From assembly GCA_033722675.1 (NCBI GenBank), contig JAWVYO010000124.1, positions 1 to 5,975 on the forward strand: DNA of 5,975 nt, written 5' to 3'. Positions 1-5,517 of the stretch are shown here, piece by piece. The position numbers and the translations under genes were made by a program. Position 1 is the stretch's first letter, and every line of letters starts with the position of its first letter. Below the pieces are notes generated by a model. That model did not search any database. It was not told the DNA's origin and saw only the letters and a list, made by a program, of their open reading frames with translations. Origin of the DNA: DATHYU01 sp033722675. Its GTDB lineage: Bacteria; Actinomycetota; Acidimicrobiia; Spongiisociales; UBA11373.

Positions 1-2792
1 CGACCGAGGGGTCGTCCGGCGGGGCCGAGGTCCCGGTGTTCGCCGCCGTCGCCTCGGGGACGCTCGACGACGTCGCCACCGAGGCGGTCGTCTCGAACGT
101 CGTGGGGTCGGTCGAGGTGCCGCTCCTGGCGCCGATCCCCACGTCGGACCCGCCGGAGCCCGCTGCGCCCAGGGACACCACCGACGCCACCAACGGTGGG
201 TCGACCACGACCGCACCGGACCCGTCCGGCACCGACGCGAGCACCTCGACGACGAGCGAAGCGACCACCACGACGTCGACCGCGACCACCGACGCCACCG
301 GCGGGACCACCGGGGATGGCGGGGGCGGCGACGGCGACGGAGGTGGGAACGGCGACACGGTGACGGGCGACGAGGGGACGACCACCACCACGACGACGCA
401 GCCGCGCCTGGTCGAGCGCCAGGCCCGAACCTTCGACGGCTTCGACGAGGACGACCCCGTCGAGCAGCTGCTCGAACGCCTTCGCCGCGAACCGGCCGAT
501 CCCGACGCCGGCGGGTTCGACCTGGCCACGGGGGAGGGCTTCGCCGTCGTGGACGTCGACGACGTCCTGGGCCCGCTCGTCGATCCGGGGGAGTTCCGGG
601 GCGCCTTCGTCGACCGCTGTGCGGAGGGCCGGTTCGGCGACTGCCCCATCGGCGTCCCCGCCGTCGTGCTCGGCCCGATCGGATCCGGGAACCCGCCCCT
701 CGACATCCTCTCATCACGAGGTGTCGATCCCGACGACTCGGACTACCGGTGCAGCTTCGCGGAGACCGGACCGTTCGACCCGGCGATCGTCGTCTTCACC
801 ACGAATCCCTCGGCGCTCGACATCACCTACCGGCTCCCCCCGGACGACTTCGGACAGACCCTGTCGTCCCGGGTGACGGTCGACCCGCCGGGACCCGACG
901 ACCCCGAACGTGTTCGATGGCAGGGACGGCTCGATGAAGGGACGGTCACCGACGGACCTCCCTTCGACTGGGTGCAGCGCTGCATCGTGCTCCCTGCCCT
1001 CGGTGAGCGGCCTGCCACCCACACCGTCGACGTGGTGGCCACCGACGTGTTCGGAGCCCGGGCGACGACCACGAACTACGCGACCCCCGTCCGTCTCGAG
1101 TATCCGCTCCCGCAGATCTCGTACCGGCCGGAGGGGCGCGTGCGGTTCGGCGTCGTCGCCGATGCGAACGAGGGCGGCTTCGCCTACCCCATCGACGTGA
1201 GCGACGGGACCGACACCACGTGCACCGACATCGAGGCCTCGCATCTCTCCGGTCGCCGCACGCCCTCCTTCGACCATCCCGACCCGCTCATCTCCCAGGC
1301 GCTCGACCTCGGGTACACGTCGCTCTACCGGGACGGGAACCAGCGGCGCTGGGACTACGAGTTCCCCTTCCGTGCCGGACGCACGTACGTCGTGTGCGGC
1401 TGGATCTACGTGACTGGGGAGCGGGCGGTCGACCTCATCGACGTCGTCCACCGGTACCAGTACGAGGTGCGGATGCCCAACCGGCATCGAGCGATCGTGC
1501 GGGTCCGGGACATCGTGGTCCGCGACGGCGCTGCGCTCGGGGACGACGCCACGATCAGCGTGTCCACCGTCGGAGGATCCGGGCCATGTGGGCCGAGCTC
1601 CACCGAAGGGCGCCGGGGCGCGGGGACGGCGTACGACGGGCCCGGGCGGTACACGCTCCAGCAGACCATCTGCGATCCCGGGGGCTACCTGCTCCCGAAC
1701 CGGATGCCGATCACGCTGACCGTCCGGTCGGAGGGGCGGTGGTTCAGCCAGACGCTCGGCGCCATCCAGATCGACGCCGACAAGTACTGCGACGACGAGG
1801 ATCCCTGCACCGGCGGGGCACCGTCGGATCTCTACGTCCTCCCCATCGACGGGTTGGAGGACTGTCCGGAGTGCGGTCTCGTCGGATCGGTCGGCATCGC
1901 CGTCGACTACCGGCCGTCCTACGGACAGGGCTCGACCTCGGCGACCGCCGACGTCGGGCTGGTCGGCGAGTTCGCCGGCGACCCCGACCCGGACCCCGTC
2001 GGGCCCCCGCGCTGGAGCGATTTCGAAGCCGTGGCGATACCGGATCGTGTCGACGCCCTTCGGGTCACCTTCGTCTCCGACCGGCCGGTCACGCCGACCA
2101 TCGACTACCTCGCGACCAGCAGGTACTGCTCCGACGTGACGGCGACGGGCCCCCTCGCCACGGACCACGACATCCTCGTCGAGGGTCTCTGCGCGGACGA
2201 GCCCTTCGGAGCCCTGCTGACCCTCGTGGACGAGGACGGTCGATCGGCCGAGTGGGGCTTCACCCGGGGGACCGCCGGTCGCACGAACGCGATCCGGGGC
2301 AGCTTCGGCTGGACGCTCAGGCTCGCCGAGGTCCAAACCGACCGCGTGGCCGAGCGATGCGCGGCGATCGAGGAGTCCTGGCAATCGGAGTCGTGGAACG
2401 TGGAGCTCCCCGCCGCCTGCGACGAATGGCTCGAAATGAGCGGCATCGACGTGGAGATCGACGGTTTCCGCGACCACGTCGCCCAGGAGCCCTGTGTCGT
2501 CCCCGGCCCGGCTCTGGCGGACGACCTGCTCCAGGGCGTGGAGGTCTCCAACGTGGAGGAGGTCAGGGTCCAGTTCACCCTGCTCCTCGACGGCTGTGGC
2601 GGCCCCGACCGCTGGTCGTGGCTCGAGGACGCGAGCTTCGTCGAATACATCTTCTTCGGGGAGGTCGACCAGACCTTCGTGGTGGCGCCCGAGGCCCTCG
2701 ACGACGGCATCGTGGCCACCGGCATCGTCGACGTCCACGGTCTCGTCTTCGAGATCGATTTCTCGTTCAACCAGCTGTTCCCCCGCGACTGA
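1..2792 (+). CDS. Large probable exported protein with Thr-rich linker and paired cysteines, unknown function (5' partial)
   Basis: The frame is open from the first complete codon at nt 3 to TGA at 2790-2792, giving 929 residues in the window. The first in-window start codon (GTG at 36) is very unlikely to be the true start, because the coding-like frame continues to the left edge. Counting the nt 3 codon as residue 1, residues about 59-132 are a Thr/Ser/Gly/Asp-rich low-complexity linker ending in seven consecutive Thr. The rest is acidic, beta-rich and has 18 cysteines. Several segments resemble the last strands of Ig-like or fibronectin-III-like modules, such as 'VDVVATDVFGARATT' near residues 341-355 and 'RTYVVCGWIYV' near 460-470. 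Cysteines fall in apparent pairs: 250/327, 407/465, 529/557, 596/602, 621/624 and 709/730. No C-terminal membrane helix or sorting signal is visible, and any signal peptide or N-terminal domain lies outside the window. Cysteine pairing plus a mucin-like linker suggests an extracytoplasmic location (inference). I do not recognise the family. Coding is well supported; function is unknown. Confidence 0.85.
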   Translation, partial: TEGSSGGAEVPVFAAVASGTLDDVATEAVVSNVVGSVEVPLLAPIPTSDPPEPAAPRDTTDATNGGSTTTAPDPSGTDASTSTTSEATTTTSTATTDATGGTTGDGGGGDGDGGGNGDTVTGDEGTTTTTTTQPRLVERQARTFDGFDEDDPVEQLLERLRREPADPDAGGFDLATGEGFAVVDVDDVLGPLVDPGEFRGAFVDRCAEGRFGDCPIGVPAVVLGPIGSGNPPLDILSSRGVDPDDSDYRCSFAETGPFDPAIVVFTTNPSALDITYRLPPDDFGQTLSSRVTVDPPGPDDPERVRWQGRLDEGTVTDGPPFDWVQRCIVLPALGERPATHTVDVVATDVFGARATTTNYATPVRLEYPLPQISYRPEGRVRFGVVADANEGGFAYPIDVSDGTDTTCTDIEASHLSGRRTPSFDHPDPLISQALDLGYTSLYRDGNQRRWDYEFPFRAGRTYVVCGWIYVTGERAVDLIDVVHRYQYEVRMPNRHRAIVRVRDIVVRDGAALGDDATISVSTVGGSGPCGPSSTEGRRGAGTAYDGPGRYTLQQTICDPGGYLLPNRMPITLTVRSEGRWFSQTLGAIQIDADKYCDDEDPCTGGAPSDLYVLPIDGLEDCPECGLVGSVGIAVDYRPSYGQGSTSATADVGLVGEFAGDPDPDPVGPPRWSDFEAVAIPDRVDALRVTFVSDRPVTPTIDYLATSRYCSDVTATGPLATDHDILVEGLCADEPFGALLTLVDEDGRSAEWGFTRGTAGRTNAIRGSFGWTLRLAEVQTDRVAERCAAIEESWQSESWNVELPAACDEWLEMSGIDVEIDGFRDHVAQEPCVVPGPALADDLLQGVEVSNVEEVRVQFTLLLDGCGGPDRWSWLEDASFVEYIFFGEVDQTFVVAPEALDDGIVATGIVDVHGLVFEIDFSFNQLFPRD
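177..398 (+). other. Low-complexity Thr/Ser/Gly/Asp linker coding segment
   Basis: Within the large exported protein, this stretch encodes about 74 residues made almost only of Thr, Ser, Ala, Gly and Asp. A Gly/Asp tract lies near nt 312-356 and a run of seven Thr codons (mixed ACG/ACC) at 378-398. Such linkers in secreted actinobacterial proteins usually separate an N-terminal membrane or signal region from an extracellular part and may be O-glycosylated; that role is inferred. The mixed synonymous codons argue against a recent simple-repeat expansion at the DNA level. Confidence 0.75.
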
Positions 2793-2811
2793 ATCGGACC
2801 GGCGCGGCATC

Positions 2812-3585
2812 ATGGCGGGCGTGGACTACACCCTCGACGACGTGCGCGGCACCGTGGGCGGTGCCGGTGAGCTCTGGCGCCACGCGGTCCTGCGACGCGA
2901 TCCCTCCGACGCGGAGGCCGCCGGTCGCGGACTCGTGACCGCCCTGGCGTCGGCGCTGGACGAAACACCGGGCAACGGCGCCGTCGGCGACGAGCTCGAC
3001 CGGCTGGCTCGCGTCGCCGTGAAATCGGTCGACGACGACTCGGCCGAGGGGCTCCTCGACACCGTGCTGAGGGGATGGAGCGGCATCGTGGAGTCCCTTC
3101 GGCAGGCGGGTCAGGTGGCGTCGTCGGGATCGGGCTCGGTCGTGCAACTCAACCGCTCCGGTGGCGGGGTCCCGAAGCTGCCGGTCTCCGAAGGCACCGT
3201 CGGCCCCCGCGGTCTGGAGGGCGACGCCCAGGCGACCCGACGCCACCACGGTCGGCCCTGGCAGGCGCTGTGCCTGTGGTCGGCCGAGGTGGTCGACGCC
3301 TTCGCAGCGGACGGCCATCCGATCGCCTACGGGTCGGCCGGGGAGAACATGACGATCGGCGGCCTCGACTGGTCCGACGTGCAGCCCGGGGTCCGTCTCC
3401 GGGTCGGCAGCGCCCTCGCCGAGGTGTCGGCCTACGCCTTGCCCTGCTCGACCAACTCCCGTTGGTTCCTCGACGGCGACCACGCACTCATGCACCACGA
3501 ACGCGGCCCCGTCAGCCGGGTGTACGCCTGGGTCCGCGAGCCCGGGGCCGTGGCCACCGGTGACGAGGTCTCGATCGTCCCCTGA
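2812..3585 (+). CDS. MOSC domain-containing protein with N-terminal helical extension
   Basis: This encodes 257 residues. From about residue 109 to the end it matches the MOSC fold (molybdenum cofactor sulfurase C-terminal domain; YiiM-like stand-alone proteins). Visible hallmarks are 'GLEGDAQATRRHHGRPWQAL' (134-153), 'GENMTIGGLDWSDVQPG' (177-193), the conserved cysteine in 'PCSTN' (Cys212), and the closing 'VYAWVREPGAVATGDEV' (237-253). In this family the cysteine is thought to carry sulfur or bind the molybdenum cofactor, and stand-alone members are often linked to detoxifying reductions; the substrate here cannot be told. Residues 1-108 are an Ala/Asp/Leu-rich, probably helical region ending in a Ser/Gly linker ('ASSGSGS'), and they are not part of the usual MOSC domain. 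ATG at 2812 is chosen because the whole extension has strong G/C third-position bias. It has no clear Shine-Dalgarno sequence and lies 19 bases after the upstream stop, so coupled translation is plausible. An internal GTG at 3115 would give a MOSC-only protein but looks less likely. Confidence 0.88.
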   Translation: MAGVDYTLDDVRGTVGGAGELWRHAVLRRDPSDAEAAGRGLVTALASALDETPGNGAVGDELDRLARVAVKSVDDDSAEGLLDTVLRGWSGIVESLRQAGQVASSGSGSVVQLNRSGGGVPKLPVSEGTVGPRGLEGDAQATRRHHGRPWQALCLWSAEVVDAFAADGHPIAYGSAGENMTIGGLDWSDVQPGVRLRVGSALAEVSAYALPCSTNSRWFLDGDHALMHHERGPVSRVYAWVREPGAVATGDEVSIVP

Positions 3586-3622
3586 CGTTTGGCCCCCCAG
3601 CCATCGGGGTATCGATCGTGGC

Positions 3623-3627
3623 GGAGG
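3623..3627 (+). promoter_or_regulatory. Ribosome binding site GGAGG that fixes the start of the membrane protein
   Basis: GGAGG lies five bases before the ATG at 3633. This near-ideal Shine-Dalgarno favours ATG 3633 over the in-frame GTG at 3618, which lies upstream of the motif and has no such site of its own. Confidence 0.75.
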
Positions 3628-3632
3628 CCGAT

Positions 3633-4100
3633 ATGACGCAGACCACCGAACGCACAGACGAACGCACCGAACACCGCTCTGGGTCCCGGACCGAGATCGT
3701 CCGTCCGTCGACGTGGAGCCCCGCCCAGCTGCTCGCAGCGGCCGCTGGGGCCTTCCTGGTGATCGTCGGAGGCGTGGCCCTCGCCCGCACCGGGTTCGCC
3801 GACCTGACCACGACCGAGGTCATGGTGCTCGGCATGGGTCACACGACTCTGCTCGGGATCATCGAGGTCCTGCTCGGCATCACGATGCTCGCCGACGCCG
3901 CCAACCCCTTCTTCTCTCGCGGCACGCTCATCAGCACCGGTGTGATCGTCGCCATCTTCGGGGCGATCGCCGCCATCGAACCTGCTGCCTTCAACGACTG
4001 GTTCGGCGTCAACACCGGCAGTGGACTGGGCTTCGTCGCCGCCGGCCTCGTCGCCGCACTCGCCGGGTTCCTGTCACCGGTCATCCGAACCGACCGCTAG
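3633..4100 (+). CDS. Four-helix integral membrane protein, actinobacterial family of unknown function
   Basis: This encodes 155 residues. A charged, hydrophilic N-terminal tail (about residues 1-27, many Thr/Glu/Arg) is followed by four hydrophobic segments near residues 31-52, 68-87, 97-117 and 131-150, and a short basic tail. Features inside or next to the helices are His70 ('GMGHTTLLGIIE') and Glu78 in the second segment, and 'IEP' after the third. The layout 'SPAQLLA...GGVALARTGF...GHTTLLGIIEV' resembles a small membrane protein family widespread in actinobacteria. I recall that family only as uncharacterised and assign no function. The start is set by the GGAGG at 3623-3627. The gene lies 47 bases after the MOSC gene on the same strand, so it could be in the same transcript or have its own promoter; the spacer shows no convincing promoter. 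A strong stem-loop follows 20 bases after the TAG stop. Confidence 0.88.
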   Translation: MTQTTERTDERTEHRSGSRTEIVRPSTWSPAQLLAAAAGAFLVIVGGVALARTGFADLTTTEVMVLGMGHTTLLGIIEVLLGITMLADAANPFFSRGTLISTGVIVAIFGAIAAIEPAAFNDWFGVNTGSGLGFVAAGLVAALAGFLSPVIRTDR

Positions 4101-4119
4101 AGATCAACGGGTCCGACGT

Positions 4120-4146
4120 CCCGTGCCGTTCCGGCCACGGCACGGG
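4120..4146 (+). terminator. Strong stem-loop after the membrane protein gene, probable terminator
   Basis: A perfect 10-base-pair stem, CCCGTGCCGT (4120-4129) against ACGGCACGGG (4137-4146), encloses a 7-base loop. It begins 20 bases after the stop codon at 4098-4100. No T-run follows, so it is not a classical intrinsic terminator. Hairpins without a U-tract are common after actinobacterial genes, so the terminator role is inferred from position and stem strength. Confidence 0.6.
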
Positions 4147-4187
4147 GCGTTACCGCGTCTGGAGGGAGCCGCATTCCCTCGGCTCGT

Positions 4188-4215
4188 TTCGCCCGGCGCT
4201 CCGCTCCCGGGCGAA
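4188..4215. repeat. Inverted repeat, 9-bp stem with 10-base loop
   Basis: TTCGCCCGG (4188-4196) pairs perfectly with CCGGGCGAA (4207-4215) around the loop CGCTCCGCTC. No T-run follows on either strand. It could back up the terminator at 4120-4146 or be part of a larger structured transcript; the sequence does not decide. Confidence 0.55.
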
Positions 4216-4272
4216 CGATGGGATGCGTCGGAGCCGCCGAAGTCCGGCCGGGTGGGGGTCGGGTACGGCCGC

Positions 4273-4292
4273 CGTGGGGTTGGGCCCCCACG
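4273..4292. repeat. Inverted repeat, 7-bp stem with 6-base loop
   Basis: CGTGGGG (4273-4279) pairs perfectly with CCCCACG (4286-4292) around TTGGGC. It sits between the two copies of the 16-base direct repeat. No function is assigned. Confidence 0.5.
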
Positions 4293-4319
4293 TTGCGGAG
4301 GAGGGCCGACCGGCGTCTG

Positions 4320-4340
4320 TTCGGCGGCGGAGCCGCCGAA
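4320..4340 (-). terminator. Perfect 9-bp hairpin downstream of tRNA-Gly, possible terminator
   Basis: The sequence is palindromic: TTCGGCGGC (4320-4328) and GCCGCCGAA (4332-4340) with a 3-base loop. On the minus strand it begins 19 bases past the tRNA CCA end at 4360, a fitting place for a tRNA terminator or a stop for 3' processing. It lacks a T-run, so the assignment rests on position and stem stability. Confidence 0.5.
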
Positions 4341-4359
4341 GTCGGCCCGGGGATATGAA

Positions 4360-4433
4360 TGGAGCGGGTGAAGGGAATCGAACCCTCATTCCAAGCTTGG
4401 GAAGCTTGTGTTCTGCCATTGAACTACACCCGC
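4360..4433 (-). tRNA. tRNA-Gly (anticodon CCC), CCA end encoded
   Basis: Read on the minus strand, the 74 bases fold as a full cloverleaf. The acceptor stem is GCGGGTG with CACCCGC, the D stem GTTC with GAAC, and the anticodon stem CAAGC with GCTTG around the loop TTCCCAA, giving anticodon CCC, which reads GGG glycine codons. The T arm is GAGGG-TTCGATT-CCCTT (one G-T pair). The discriminator base is T73, typical of bacterial tRNA-Gly, and the CCA end is genomically encoded (4360-4362). The gene lies 31 bases downstream of the small membrane protein gene on the same strand and has a candidate promoter of its own. Confidence 0.96.
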
Positions 4434-4445
4434 AGAACGGGCCCG

Positions 4446-4451
4446 ATCGTA
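4446..4451 (-). promoter_or_regulatory. Candidate -10 element (TACGAT) for tRNA-Gly
   Basis: On the minus strand TACGAT fits the TANNNT consensus of the main sigma factor. It ends 12 bases before the first tRNA base, allowing a short leader of about 5 bases. No good -35 hexamer is visible 16-18 bases further upstream, so support is moderate to low. Confidence 0.4.
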
Positions 4452-4464
4452 CCGCGTGGCGCGG

Positions 4465-4680
4465 CTAGGTGGCCAGGCTGGCAGCACCCCACACGGCGAT
4501 GACGAGCCCGACCGCCGTGAGGAACCAGGCCCGGCCCTTCCGCAGCTCCCCATCGGCGTCCTTCGGCCGCATGCCGCGGCGGTTGGCGAGGAGGGCGAAG
4601 CCGTTGCCGAGCACGAGGGCGGCGCCGAGGGCCAGCACGAGCTGGGCGAGCAACGTGTCGAGGTCGAAGAAGTCGGCCAC
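4465..4680 (-). CDS. Small two-helix membrane protein, unknown function
   Basis: This encodes 71 residues, with a GTG start at 4680-4678 and a TAG stop at 4467-4465. Hydrophobic segments lie near residues 10-32 ('LLAQLVLALGAALVLGNGFA') and 51-70 ('AWFLTAVGLVIAVWGAASLA'), separated by a basic loop ('RRGMRPKDADGELRKGR') that should face the cytoplasm by the positive-inside rule. Codon third positions are overwhelmingly G or C in this frame, supporting a real gene despite its size. No Shine-Dalgarno precedes the GTG. It diverges from the PhzF gene across a 56-base gap and lies upstream of tRNA-Gly. Small proteins of this plan are common in actinobacteria, but I cannot give a function. Confidence 0.8.
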   Translation of the reverse strand: MADFFDLDTLLAQLVLALGAALVLGNGFALLANRRGMRPKDADGELRKGRAWFLTAVGLVIAVWGAASLAT

Positions 4681-4723
4681 GGGCGCAGTGTCGCAGCCGA
4701 CCGGCGGGAGCGGAAACCGCCGG

Positions 4724-4729
4724 TAGCCT
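4724..4729 (+). promoter_or_regulatory. Candidate -10 element (TAGCCT) for a leaderless phzF-like transcript
   Basis: TAGCCT matches TANNNT and ends seven bases before the ATG at 4737. This is the spacing expected if transcription starts at or just before the start codon. The absence of any Shine-Dalgarno before the ATG fits leaderless translation. No clear -35 is seen, and the element is a short match. Confidence 0.45.
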
Positions 4730-4736
4730 CGGTGTC

Positions 4737-5516
4737 ATGCGAACCGCCGACGTCGTCAGCGTCTTCACCCGCGGGGAGACCGGGGGGAACCTCCTCGGTG
4801 TCGTCGACGACCTGGATGGCCTCGACGAGCAGTCGATGCAGACGATCGCCGCCGAGCTCGGCTTCTCCGAGACGATCTTCCTCGACCACGCCTCCGACGC
4901 CGTCGCGGTCCGTATCTTCACGCCGGCGACCGAACTGCCGTTCGCCGGGCACCCGCTCGTCGGTGCGGCCTGGACGGTGGGCGGCACCGGCACCCTGCGG
5001 TGCCGGATCGGCGAGATCCCGTTCACGGCCGACGACGACGGTGCCGGGGTGGACGTGCCGCTGTCGACCGCCGTCGAGCAGGTGCCGGGCACGCCGATCG
5101 CGCGGTCCCTGGGCATCCCCGAACCGCTGGCCGCATGGCGGGTGGCGATGCCGCTGCGGTATCTCATCGTCGACCTGGGCCTGGCGCACGCCGTCCTCGC
5201 CGCGGTCCCCGACATTGGTGCCCTGCGGGAGGCGGCCGACGTCACGATGCTGCTGGCTCGCGACGACGCCGAGGATCTCGTCGTCGCCCGCTGCTTCGCC
5301 CCCGGGCTCGGCGTCGACGAGGACCCGGCCACGGGCAGCGCAGCCGTCGCCTACGCCTCGGTGGCAACGTGGGTCGGCGAGCCGAAGGGGTCCGTGACGA
5401 TCGATCAGGGCGACGCGATGGGGCACCCATCACGCATCGAGCTGGCATGGCGGGAGGGTCGCTGCCGGCTGGGCGGCACCGTCCGTCGCGAGGGCACCCG
5501 CGACCTCGACCACTGA
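4737..5516 (+). CDS. PhzF family isomerase/epimerase-fold protein
   Basis: This encodes 259 residues, complete but slightly shorter than the 270-300 usual for the family. PhzF proteins have two diaminopimelate-epimerase-like halves; the namesake isomerises DHHA in phenazine synthesis, and most members have unknown substrates. Visible hallmarks are 'GGNLLGVV' (16-23), the catalytic glutamate in 'GFSETIFL' (Glu45, the same number as in Pseudomonas PhzF), 'RIFTPATELPFAGHP' (59-73), 'EDPATGSAA' (195-203) and 'GDAMGHPSRIE' (225-235). All key family residues I can recognise are present, so it should be active. No phenazine genes are nearby, so a phenazine role is not supported. ATG at 4737 puts the family's N-terminal beta strand in place and lies behind a leaderless-type promoter. 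The next gene starts one base after the stop, so the two are probably translationally coupled. Confidence 0.93.
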   Translation: MRTADVVSVFTRGETGGNLLGVVDDLDGLDEQSMQTIAAELGFSETIFLDHASDAVAVRIFTPATELPFAGHPLVGAAWTVGGTGTLRCRIGEIPFTADDDGAGVDVPLSTAVEQVPGTPIARSLGIPEPLAAWRVAMPLRYLIVDLGLAHAVLAAVPDIGALREAADVTMLLARDDAEDLVVARCFAPGLGVDEDPATGSAAVAYASVATWVGEPKGSVTIDQGDAMGHPSRIELAWREGRCRLGGTVRREGTRDLDH

Positions 5517-5517
5517 C

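Larger units (their letters stand above)
4228..4343. repeat. 16-base direct repeat pair CGGAGCCGCCGAAGTC
   Basis: The 16-mer CGGAGCCGCCGAAGTC occurs at 4229-4244 and again at 4328-4343, 99 bases apart. Both copies are followed by G/C-rich tracts that let GCCG pair back on CGGC (copy 1) or GCCGA on TCGGC (copy 2). The second copy also overlaps the hairpin at 4320-4340. It may be a REP-like short element or a coincidence of GC-rich composition; only two copies are visible. Confidence 0.5.
4101..4359. other. Gene-free convergent spacer with many stem-loops
   Basis: This 259-base spacer lies between the stop of the rightward membrane protein gene and the 3' end of the leftward tRNA. The open frames crossing it are Arg/Pro/Gly-rich, without plausible starts or a recognisable product, so I call no gene. 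It holds five perfect inverted repeats (4120-4146, 4162-4180, 4188-4215, 4273-4292, 4320-4340) and a 16-base direct repeat. The simplest reading is a two-way termination zone. A structured RNA cannot be excluded. Confidence 0.6.

Noticed and set aside
36..38. GTG at 36 as the start of the large gene
   Set aside because: The same frame is open and coding-like up to the window edge, and no ribosome binding site precedes this GTG; the gene is better called 5' partial.
177..398. DNA tandem repeat or microsatellite in the Thr-rich segment
   Set aside because: The period is the codon, and synonymous ACG/ACC codons are mixed without a longer repeated unit, so protein-level selection explains it.
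2494..2811. In-frame upstream extension of the MOSC gene
   Set aside because: This part lies inside the exported protein gene, reads as Ser/Arg/Thr-rich noise, and the coding pattern of the MOSC frame begins at ATG 2812.
714..2813. 699-codon open frame on the minus strand, antisense to the large exported protein
   Set aside because: Its length comes from the GC-rich codon usage of the plus-strand gene. The product is Arg/Val/Asp-rich without recognisable motifs, while the plus frame has cysteine pairing, a linker and beta patterns typical of a real protein.
1220..2938. 572-codon plus-strand open frame in another phase
   Set aside because: The product is almost all Arg, Pro, Gly and Ala, as expected from out-of-frame reading of high-GC DNA, and it runs across the end of one real gene into the next.
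3589..3615. Promoter before the four-helix membrane protein (TTGGCC and TATCGA)
   Set aside because: The spacer of 15 bases is short and the -10 lacks the conserved final T, so I could not support it as a feature.
4386..5426. 346-codon minus-strand open frame opposite the PhzF gene
   Set aside because: It overlaps the tRNA, runs antisense to a complete PhzF protein with all family motifs, and shows no domain of its own.
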